Assembly (NCBI GenBank): GCA_965248685.1
Contig: CBDFKC010000003.1
Location: forward strand, 2,232,001 to 2,296,000
DNA: 64,000 bases
Direction: 5' to 3'
From: VYFG01 sp965248685
Lineage (GTDB): Bacteria > Pseudomonadota > Gammaproteobacteria > Arenicellales > Poriferihabitantaceae
Part shown: piece after piece, positions 16,896-22,935 of the stretch
Layout of the letters: each line of letters opens with the position of its first letter
Position numbering within the stretch: position 1 is the stretch's first letter
The notes under the pieces: model-generated
What the model was told of the DNA's origin: nothing
The model's input: only the letters and a program-made list of their open reading frames with translations
Databases searched by the model: none
Program-made: the position numbers and the translations under genes

Positions 16896-17252
16896 GCCCG
16901 CATAGCTCAGTTGGCTAGAGCAGCTGATTTGTAAAATTGCACCTTCGCGGGGAAACCTGTGAAGTGGAGGTGGCTAAAACGGGGAAACCTTACCCGGAAC
17001 TGTCGAAATTGTTTGTTTCAATTGTTCCAACTGGCAATCCCGTGCTACCCCGTAATGCTGCCCAGTATTTTGCTGCGTGGGAAATCGGGGGAGTGTAGAG
17101 ACTTTACACCGCCCACCTGCAGCCCGGTTAATTGGGTATGGTGAAGAGAAAGTCCAGACCCCAAACTCTGGTAACTATGTTGTCGGGGGCCGCGAAAGCG
17201 GTAGTAGGTAAGAATCAGCAGGTCGTGGGTTCGAGTCCCTCTGCGGGCTCCA
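16896..17252 (+). tRNA. thrU: tRNA-Thr(UGU) gene interrupted by a group I intron
   Basis: Two exons, 16896-16932 and 17213-17252, join to a 77-nt tRNA with encoded CCA. Acceptor GCCCGCA/TGCGGGC, D stem GCTC/GAGC, anticodon stem GCTGA/TCAGC with loop TT-TGT-AA (anticodon UGU), T loop TTCGAGT, discriminator U73. The 5' exon stops exactly after the third anticodon base; the 3' exon starts with A37. The T stem has a U50-U64 mismatch (GTGGG/CCCTC). Gene order Thr(UGU)-Tyr-Gly-Thr(GGU)-tufB equals E. coli thrU-tyrU-glyT-thrT-tufB, which confirms its identity. Without splicing this gene would not give a functional tRNA. Confidence 0.93.
16933..17212 (+). ncRNA. self-splicing group I intron (small tRNA type, IC3-like), 280 nt
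   Basis: Follows group I rules: 5' exon ends in U (16932), intron ends in G (17212). The guide ATTGCA (16936-16941) can pair GCA with the exon UGU (U.G at the splice site, P1) and AUU with the 3' exon AAU (P10). P2 hairpin 16943-16964, 9 bp with a GAAA loop. P4 CGGGG 16980-16984 / TCCCG 17038-17042, with J4/5 AAA and the GGCAA element. R-like GTGTAGAGACTTT and S-like GAAAGTCC give P7 GACTTT 17100-17105 / AAAGTC 17149-17154; P8 CACC/GGTG. P9 CCAGA/TCTGG 17154-17171, and a second hairpin 17190-17201 with a GAAA loop. Core elements resemble those I recall from the Azoarcus tRNA-Ile and cyanobacterial tRNA-Leu introns. No endonuclease frame. Confidence 0.9.
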
Positions 17253-17352
17253 TTCGATTTGGTCCGGGGTTTCTGACCCGGCATAGTTGAGGGGGTTGGT
17301 GCAAAGTGAAGACCTTACATTGGTTTAGTAAGGACTGATCTCAGAAAAAGCT

Positions 17353-17437
17353 GGAGGGGTTCCCGAGCGGTCAAAGGGGGCAGACTGTAAATCTGCTGGC
17401 TCAGCCTTCGGAGGTTCGAATCCTCCCCCCTCCACCA
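17353..17437 (+). tRNA. tRNA-Tyr(GUA)
   Basis: Class II tRNA, 85 nt with encoded CCA. Acceptor GGAGGGG/CCCCTCC, anticodon arm GCAGA-CTGTAAA-TCTGC (anticodon GUA), long variable arm TGGCTCAGCCTTC, T arm GGAGG-TTCGAAT-CCTCC. Uninterrupted. Confidence 0.97.
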
Positions 17438-17473
17438 CTGCTGCCAGGTGTTAGAGGTTGCATGTGAGAAAAC

Positions 17474-17548
17474 GCGGGTGTAGTTCAAAGGCTAGAACCT
17501 CAGCCTTCCAAGCTGATGATGTGGGTTCGATTCCCATCACCCGCTCCA
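17474..17548 (+). tRNA. tRNA-Gly(UCC)
   Basis: 75 nt with CCA. Acceptor GCGGGTG/CACCCGC, anticodon arm with CTTCCAA loop (anticodon UCC), T arm GTGGG-TTCGATT-CCCAT, discriminator U73. Uninterrupted; same position as E. coli glyT. Confidence 0.97.
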
Positions 17549-17596
17549 TTAGTTTACTGATGCGGGCAGGGTTTTTGCGAAAGATGTGTTAGTGAC

Positions 17597-17672
<76 letters not shown>

Positions 17673-17796
17673 GATTTAGCCCGGTTATTGGGTTGAATCA
17701 GGGGATAGTGAAGTTTGGTTGCCGGACGATGAATAAAATCATCTGTACGGTGAGTTTGGTTATGTATTGGAATTGTAATAAGCGAGATTATTAGTA

Positions 17797-18987
17797 ATGT
17801 CGAAAGAGAAATTTGAAAGAACGAAGCCCCACGTAAACGTTGGAACGATCGGGCACGTTGACCACGGTAAGACGACGCTAACAGCGGCGTTAACAAAAGT
17901 ATTAGCGGCGAAGCATGGTGGCGCGGCGAAAGCTTTTGCGGATATTGATAATGCACCGGAAGAGCGGGAGCGTGGTATTACCATAGCGACGGCCCACGTA
18001 GAGTATGAAACCGACGCACGGCATTATGCCCACGTAGACTGCCCGGGACACGCTGACTATGTAAAGAATATGATCACCGGTGCGGCCCAGATGGATGGGG
18101 CAATCCTGGTGTGTTCAGCCGCAGACGGCCCGATGCCCCAGACCCGTGAGCATATCTTGCTGGCGCGTCAGGTAGGGGTTCCGTATATCGTTGTGTTCCT
18201 GAACAAAGCCGACATGGTAGACGATGAAGAATTGCTGGAATTAGTTGAGATGGAAGTGCGTGAGCTGCTGGACAGCTACGAATTTCCGGGTGACGACACC
18301 CCGATTATCATTGGTTCAGCGCTGAAGGCGTTGGAAGGAGACAGCTCAGATGTTGGCGAAGGCTCGATCATGAAGCTGGCGGATGCCCTGGACAACTATA
18401 TCCCGCAGCCGGAGCGCGCGGTAGATGGGGATTTTCTGATGCCGGTAGAAGACGTATTTTCGATATCAGGCCGCGGCACGGTAGTGACCGGGCGGATCGA
18501 GCGTGGCGTGGTCAAGGTTGGAGAAGAGATCGAGATAGTGGGGATCCACGATACGATGAAGACGACCTGTACCGGGGTTGAGATGTTCCGCAAGTTATTA
18601 GACGAAGGTCAGGCGGGAGATAACGTTGGGATCCTGTTGCGCGGCACCAAGCGAGAAGAAGTAGAGCGGGGTCAGGTATTGGCCAAGCCGGGATCGATCA
18701 AGCCCCATACCAAGTTTGAGGCAGAGGTTTATATTCTGTCGAAGGAAGAAGGTGGTCGACATACACCATTTTTCAAGGGCTATCGGCCCCAGTTTTACTT
18801 CCGTACGACGGACGTCACGGGTGCCTGTGAACTGCCAGCAGACGTAGAAATGGTAATGCCGGGAGACAACGTCAAGATGACGGTAGAGATGATAGCGCCG
18901 ATAGCGATGGAAGAAGGCCTGCGATTTGCGATCCGCGAAGGCGGCCGCACAGTAGGTGCAGGTGTCGTGGCTAAAATTGTCGAATGA
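17797..18987 (+). CDS. tufB: elongation factor Tu, copy 1
   Basis: GTPase that delivers aminoacyl-tRNA to the ribosome; 396 residues. Seen: P loop GHVDHGKT, switch I RGITIATAHVEY, DCPGHADY, NKAD, domains II-III with GRGTVVTGRIERG and the C-terminal GGRTVGAGVVAKIVE. Identical in protein to the second copy at 34836, with which it differs at only two nucleotide positions by my reading (17964 G/A, 18024 T/C, both silent). Cotranscribed with the upstream tRNAs; tRNA-Trp, secE and nusG follow. Confidence 0.99.
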   Translation: MSKEKFERTKPHVNVGTIGHVDHGKTTLTAALTKVLAAKHGGAAKAFADIDNAPEERERGITIATAHVEYETDARHYAHVDCPGHADYVKNMITGAAQMDGAILVCSAADGPMPQTREHILLARQVGVPYIVVFLNKADMVDDEELLELVEMEVRELLDSYEFPGDDTPIIIGSALKALEGDSSDVGEGSIMKLADALDNYIPQPERAVDGDFLMPVEDVFSISGRGTVVTGRIERGVVKVGEEIEIVGIHDTMKTTCTGVEMFRKLLDEGQAGDNVGILLRGTKREEVERGQVLAKPGSIKPHTKFEAEVYILSKEEGGRHTPFFKGYRPQFYFRTTDVTGACELPADVEMVMPGDNVKMTVEMIAPIAMEEGLRFAIREGGRTVGAGVVAKIVE

Positions 18988-19044
18988 TCTGCCGATAAAC
19001 GGTTTGGTTAGCACGGTCCCTGAAGATATAAGTTTAGTGTTCGA

Positions 19045-19120
19045 AGGCCAGTAGCTCAATTGGCAGAGCGGCGGTCTCCAAAACCGCAGGTTGGGGGTTC
19101 GATTCCCTCCTGGCCTGCCA
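19045..19120 (+). tRNA. tRNA-Trp(CCA)
   Basis: 76 nt with CCA. Acceptor AGGCCAG/CTGGCCT, anticodon arm GCGGT-CTCCAAA-ACCGC (anticodon CCA), T arm GGGGG-TTCGATT-CCCTC, discriminator G73. Sits between tufB and secE, the standard gammaproteobacterial position. Confidence 0.97.
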
Positions 19121-19173
19121 TTTCGGCTCCGGGTAGCATTGCCGCTACCCGTCATTGAGAAAGAGAAGATACT

Positions 19174-19524
19174 TTGAGAGATAAATTGACACTGATAGCT
19201 GCTACCCTGGTGGTGATAGCTGCGGTATTTCTTTACTACTATTTTGCCGACGTAATTCAGGTTGGCAGGGTAGGTATCGTCCTTCTCGGTGTGGCAATCG
19301 CAGTATTTATTGCCTATCAAAGCGAAACTGGCAGGGCAGCATGGGTATTTGCCAAGGGCGCTAACGTAGAACGACAAAAGGTAGTATGGCCGGGTCGGCG
19401 GGAAGCCATGATGGTAACTTTAATGGTAATAATCCTGGTTATCGTGATTGGTTTGTTTATTGCCCTGGTTGATAAACTGCTATTCGAAACTATCTATAAC
19501 CTGATTCTGGGAGTACGCAAGTAA
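19174..19524 (+). CDS. secE: preprotein translocase subunit SecE
   Basis: Membrane subunit that clamps SecY in the SecYEG channel. 116 residues from a TTG start (purine-rich GAGAAAGAGAAG upstream). Seen: three hydrophobic segments (LIAATLVVIAAVFLYYYF; GIVLLGVAIAVFIAY; MVTLMVIILVIVIGLFIALVD) and the conserved amphipathic helix/hinge NVERQKVVWPGRREAMMVT. Three membrane spans match the E. coli-type long SecE. nusG begins 2 bp after the stop, the near-universal secE-nusG pair. Confidence 0.95.
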   Translation: MRDKLTLIAATLVVIAAVFLYYYFADVIQVGRVGIVLLGVAIAVFIAYQSETGRAAWVFAKGANVERQKVVWPGRREAMMVTLMVIILVIVIGLFIALVDKLLFETIYNLILGVRK

Positions 19525-19526
19525 TT

Positions 19527-20111
19527 ATGTCTGAGCAAGAAGTTTCAGAGCCATCGACCGAGCTCCCCCAGGATATGCCAACTATGCGCTGGTATGTGAT
19601 TCAGGCATTTTCGGGTTATGAAAAGAAAGTTAAATTGTCTTTGCAGGATCATATTGAGCGCAATGATATGCAGGCCTATTTTGGCGACATCCTGGTGCCG
19701 ACAGAAGAAGTTGTGGAAATGAAGGCGGGTCAAAAACGCACCAGCGAGCGTAAGTTTTTCCCAGGATATGTGTTAGTGCACATGGCGATGACCGACGAAA
19801 CCTGGCATCTGGTGAAAGGGGTTCCAAGGGTCGCTGGATTTATTGGTGGAACGGAAAATCGTCCGATGCCAATCACTGACCGTGAGGCTAATGAGATCAT
19901 TCAGCAGGTTTCTGATAGTGCTGACGCACCCAAGATGAAGTTTACCTTCGCGCCGGGAGAGCTGGTCAGAATTATTGATGGGCCGTTTGCTGATTTCAAT
20001 GGCACCGTTGAAGACGCCAACTTTGAGAAGTCGAAGTTGCGGGTGTCGGTAACTATTTTTGGGCGATCAACTCCGGTTGAGCTCGATTTTACTCAAGTAG
20101 AGAAGGGCTAA
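19527..20111 (+). CDS. nusG: transcription termination/antitermination factor NusG
   Basis: Binds the RNA polymerase clamp, promotes processivity and couples to Rho or S10. 194 residues. Seen: NGN domain (MRWYVIQAFSGYEKKVKLSLQ, RKFFPGYVLVHM, VKGVPRVAGFIGG) and C-terminal KOW domain (FAPGELVRIIDGPFADFNGTVED). A 17-residue acidic N-terminal tail precedes the NGN core. 2 bp after secE; 147 bp before rplK. Confidence 0.97.
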   Translation: MSEQEVSEPSTELPQDMPTMRWYVIQAFSGYEKKVKLSLQDHIERNDMQAYFGDILVPTEEVVEMKAGQKRTSERKFFPGYVLVHMAMTDETWHLVKGVPRVAGFIGGTENRPMPITDREANEIIQQVSDSADAPKMKFTFAPGELVRIIDGPFADFNGTVEDANFEKSKLRVSVTIFGRSTPVELDFTQVEKG

Positions 20112-20258
20112 CCAATTTGGTTATCCGTATCTGCTTTTATTTAACAGGGGAGCTTTAATCGACGATTTTGGATAATAAGGAATTATTGCCGGCTGGTTTT
20201 AGGCAACTGTTCATTATTTGACAACGTCAGAAGCGCTTGGACCCGACAAGAGGACAGT

Positions 20259-20690
20259 ATGGCTAAGAAAATAGATGCATATATCAAGCTGCAGGTACCT
20301 GCAGGTGATGCAAAACCCAGTCCACCGGTAGGACCGGCATTGGGTCAGCATGGGGTAAATATTATGGAGTTTTGTAAAGCGTTTAACGCAGAAACCCAGG
20401 ACATGGAAAAAGGTCTGCCGATCCCGGTTGTTATTACGGTCTATGCCGACAAGAGTTTTACCTACGTTAAGAAAACACCGCCAGCATCGGTATTGATACT
20501 CAAAGCGGCTGGTGTCGCCAAAGGCAGTGGAGTTCCAAATCGAGACAAAGTTGGAAAGCTGAGCCGTGAACAAATTGAAGAAATCGCCAAAACCAAGGAA
20601 CCTGATCTGAGTTCCTACAATATGGACGCGGCGGTCAAAATAATCGCTGGTACCGCGCGTAGCATGGGTATCGATACTGACGGCGCATAG
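20259..20690 (+). CDS. rplK: 50S ribosomal protein L11
   Basis: Base of the L7/L12 stalk and GTPase centre; needed for RelA activation. 143 residues (E. coli 142). Seen: PSPPVGPALGQHGVNIMEFCKAFNA and the C-terminal rRNA-binding domain (TPPASVLILKAAGVAKGS, IAGTARSMGI). Ribosome site AAGAGGACAGT precedes the ATG. First gene of the L11-L1 pair. Confidence 0.98.
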   Translation: MAKKIDAYIKLQVPAGDAKPSPPVGPALGQHGVNIMEFCKAFNAETQDMEKGLPIPVVITVYADKSFTYVKKTPPASVLILKAAGVAKGSGVPNRDKVGKLSREQIEEIAKTKEPDLSSYNMDAAVKIIAGTARSMGIDTDGA

Positions 20691-20702
20691 AGGATATTTA
20701 AT

Positions 20703-21404
20703 ATGACACAGAGTAGCAAAAGAACTCGTGCGGCTGCGGAAAAAGTGGATCGCGATAAGTATTACCCGCTGGTTGAAGCGATTTCACTGGTCAAAGAATT
20801 AACTTCGGTTAAATTCGATGAAAGTCTGGATGCCGCGGTAAATCTGGGTGTGAATGCAAAAAAATCGGATCAGAACGTACGCGGTGCCACGGTCCTGCCT
20901 AAAGGCACTGGCAAAACCGTCAGGGTAGCTGTATTTGCTGAAGGTGACGACGCCGAAGCTGCCAAGGCCGCAGGCGCTGACATTGTCGGTTTGCAGGATC
21001 TGGCGGATAGCGTCAAAGCGGGAACTATTGATTTTGAATTGTGCATCGCGACACCAGCAACAATGCGCGTGGTTGGACAATTGGGGCAGATTCTGGGCCC
21101 CCGTGGAATTATGCCCAATCCAAAGGTTGGTACCGTAACTACCGACGTGGCAAAGGCGGTATCCGACGCCAAATCCGGTCAGGTGCAATTCCGCATCGAC
21201 AAGGGGGGCATCGTGCATTGTCCCATTGGCAAAGCCTCGTTTTCAGCGGAAGACTTGGAGGAGAATCTGAATGCATTGATTAATGCATTGACCCGAGCTA
21301 AACCGGCTTCTTCGAAAGGTCAGTATATTCGCCGGGTTTCTCTGTCCAGTACTATGGGTCCAGGGGTCAAGGTCGATCGCAGTAGCATTAGCGTGATTCG
21401 ATAA
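20703..21404 (+). CDS. rplA: 50S ribosomal protein L1
   Basis: L1-stalk protein that moves deacylated tRNA to the exit site; translational repressor of the L11 operon in E. coli. 233 residues (E. coli 234). Seen: FDESLDAAVNLGVNAKKSDQ, GATVLPKGTGK, the signature region GPRGIMPNPKVGTVT, and SLSSTMGPGVKVD. 12 bp after rplK. No L1-binding leader was identified with certainty upstream of rplK. Confidence 0.98.
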   Translation: MTQSSKRTRAAAEKVDRDKYYPLVEAISLVKELTSVKFDESLDAAVNLGVNAKKSDQNVRGATVLPKGTGKTVRVAVFAEGDDAEAAKAAGADIVGLQDLADSVKAGTIDFELCIATPATMRVVGQLGQILGPRGIMPNPKVGTVTTDVAKAVSDAKSGQVQFRIDKGGIVHCPIGKASFSAEDLEENLNALINALTRAKPASSKGQYIRRVSLSSTMGPGVKVDRSSISVIR

Positions 21405-21531
21405 ACAGTTTTTTGACAACTCAATTGATGGTTAAAGCGGTGTTCCGCTGGATCCACTAATAGCGTTGTCGTCAGGTGGCGGTCCAGTCTCAGCATCGAA
21501 CAATTTGCGCTGGGTCGCTGAAAAGTTGGGG

Positions 21532-21570
21532 GTCCTGGTAATTAGTCTAATTGTAGACTGAATACCGGAC
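21532..21570 (+). promoter_or_regulatory. extended stem-loop between rplA and rplJ
   Basis: GTCC-T-GGTA, ATT, AGTCTA, ATTG loop, TAGACT, GAA, TACCGGAC: two stacked stems of 8 and 6 bp with small asymmetries. It lies directly upstream of the conserved L10-leader core and may form part of it. No T tract, so not an intrinsic terminator. Confidence 0.5.
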
Positions 21571-21574
21571 TGTC

Positions 21575-21675
21575 AAAGACCGTTGGTGCGTCATTGGACG
21601 CTTAATTAAATGCCATTCCGATTGGGCTTGTTGAGATGATCGGCGCAGCATGCAACCAACGTAGACGGTGGCCCG
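21575..21675 (+). promoter_or_regulatory. ribosomal protein L10 leader (autoregulatory RNA)
   Basis: The 323-bp rplA-rplJ gap holds the L10-leader signature: AAAGACCGTTGGTG (21575-21588) pairing with CAACCAACGTAGACGGTG (21653-21670). In E. coli the L10(L12)4 complex binds this RNA to repress rplJL translation; the GTAGACGGTG segment is what I recognise. Boundaries are approximate. The rest of the gap (21405-21530) shows a small hairpin GCGG-TGTT-CCGC but no gene. Confidence 0.75.
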
Positions 21676-21727
21676 AAGTCAGGAATTCTCCTGGTGCAGG
21701 ACACCATTTTAAATGGGAGTTGCTTAA

Positions 21728-22252
21728 ATGAGCTTAAGTCTCGATCAGAAAAAAGCGGTCATCAGCGAGGTAACTGAAGCAATTGCTTCGGCCCAAGCAG
21801 GTGTTCTTGCTGAGTATCGTGGGATGACGGTTTCACAGTTAACCGCATTGCGAACGGAAGCGCGTAACGAAGGCGTGTGGATCAGGGTTGTTAAAAACAA
21901 TCTTGCTAAACGCGTTGTAGAAGGCTCTGACTTTGAGTGTTTAACCGAACACTTTGTCGGTCCAGTCATTTTCTCAGCATCGGATGACCCTGTCGCCGTT
22001 GCCAAGGTAATGGCGAAGTTTGCTAAAGACAACGAAAATCTAAAAATCACAGCTGGTGCGATGAATGGCTCGCTGATTGATTTCGGGGTGATCGAGCGTC
22101 TTTCCAAACTTCCGGGTCGCGATGAGTTGTTGGCCAAACTGATGGGCACCATGATGGCGCCAGTACAGAAGTTTGTTTCAACGCTTAACGAAGTTCCAGG
22201 CAAATTCGTTCGTACTCTTTCTGCGGTAGCAGAAAGTAAGGAAGCGGCATAG
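21728..22252 (+). CDS. rplJ: 50S ribosomal protein L10
   Basis: Anchors the L7/L12 dimers to the ribosome and acts with them as translational repressor. 174 residues (E. coli 165). Seen: N-terminal rRNA-binding domain (KKAVISEVTEAIASAQAGVLAEYRG split over the first 30 residues, VVKNNLAKRVVEG) and C-terminal helix that carries L7/L12. Preceded by the L10 leader; GGGAGTTGCTTAA ribosome site. Confidence 0.98.
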   Translation: MSLSLDQKKAVISEVTEAIASAQAGVLAEYRGMTVSQLTALRTEARNEGVWIRVVKNNLAKRVVEGSDFECLTEHFVGPVIFSASDDPVAVAKVMAKFAKDNENLKITAGAMNGSLIDFGVIERLSKLPGRDELLAKLMGTMMAPVQKFVSTLNEVPGKFVRTLSAVAESKEAA

Positions 22253-22307
22253 CTGCAAGACCTTAATCAATTCAACAATTAGTGTTCCAGTAATCAGGAG
22301 TATATCC

Positions 22308-22691
22308 ATGGCTTTAAGTAAACAAGAAATCCTCGACGCGATTGCCGAGATGTCAGTTCTTGACCTGTCCGAGTTAATCAAGGACATGGAAGAGAAATTT
22401 GGTGTGTCAGCATCAGCCGCAGTTGCGGTCGCAGCAGGTCCTGCTGCCGGCGCAGATGCAGCTGGCGCTGTTGAGGAGAAAGATGAATTTGACGTAATCC
22501 TTACCGGATTTGGTGAAAAGAAAGTTGGTGTTATCAAAGTTGTTCGTGCGATCACTGGTCTTGGCCTCAAAGAGGCAAAGGATCTGGTTGAAGCCGCACC
22601 TTCACCGGTGAAAGAAGGCGTTCCAAAAGCAGAAGCAGAAGACCTCAAGAAGCAGCTAGAAGAAGCCGGCGGAAGCGCCGAACTCAAGTAA
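22308..22691 (+). CDS. rplL: 50S ribosomal protein L7/L12
   Basis: Stalk protein that recruits translational GTPases. 127 residues (E. coli 121). Seen: N-terminal dimerisation helices (LSKQEILDAIAEMSVLDLSE), Ala-rich hinge (AAVAVAAGPAAGADAAGA) and the C-terminal domain (EFDVILTGFGEKKVGVIKVV, ITGLGLKEAKDLVE). The hinge is slightly longer than in E. coli. 55 bp after rplJ with an AGGAG site. Confidence 0.98.
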   Translation: MALSKQEILDAIAEMSVLDLSELIKDMEEKFGVSASAAVAVAAGPAAGADAAGAVEEKDEFDVILTGFGEKKVGVIKVVRAITGLGLKEAKDLVEAAPSPVKEGVPKAEAEDLKKQLEEAGGSAELK

Positions 22692-22721
22692 TTCTTGTCG
22701 TTATTTGACAGGTTGTCAATT

Positions 22722-22771
22722 GATGCAGGGTGGCGGATTTCCGCCTCCCTGCATCGTTGCATTTGTTTTTT
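22722..22771 (+). terminator. attenuator-type hairpin between rplL and rpoB
   Basis: GATGCAGGG (22722-22730) pairs with CCCTGCATC (22747-22755), with an inner GGCGG/CCGCC stem and ATTT loop, followed after 6 bases by a T-rich run (GTTGCATTTGTTTTTT). The position matches the E. coli rplL-rpoB attenuator, which sets the ratio of ribosomal protein to polymerase transcripts. The gap between stem and T tract suggests partial rather than full termination. Confidence 0.65.
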
Positions 22772-22935
22772 GGGATTAAATGCTGGGACACAACTGTCTC
22801 CGGGGACAAGTTGTATTTCAAGCAGTTTTGCTGCAGCTATTGTGACAATCCGCTTGAAATCCAATTTATTTTTCAGGGGTGAGCAATCACCGCTGTTATC
22901 GCACATTACCGTTTGATCTTACCAGGGGACGACAC

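Noticed and set aside
16959..17144. 61-codon frame inside the intron, a possible intron-encoded protein.
   Set aside because: No LAGLIDADG, GIY-YIG or HNH motif, no ribosome site, and it runs through paired core elements.
16933..17212. The GAAAGTCC and GGGTATGGTGAAG segments first suggested an RNase P RNA or other structured ncRNA.
   Set aside because: The position inside a tRNA anticodon loop, the exact exon joining and the P1/P10/P4/P7 pairings fit a group I intron, and RNase P conserved regions (for example the GAGGAAAGTCCGGGC and its distant partner) are not present as a set.
17045..17284. Minus-strand frame reading RRGTRTHDLLILTYYRF across the tRNA-Thr 3' exon.
   Set aside because: Typical artefact of translating the antisense of a tRNA T arm.
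18598..19377. 259-codon minus-strand frame over tufB, tRNA-Trp and secE.
   Set aside because: It is antisense to three sure genes and contains the common tRNA-antisense peptide NRTPNLRFWRPPLCQLS.
20218..20224. TTGACA upstream of rplK as a promoter.
   Set aside because: No -10 element at usable spacing before the start codon at 20259.
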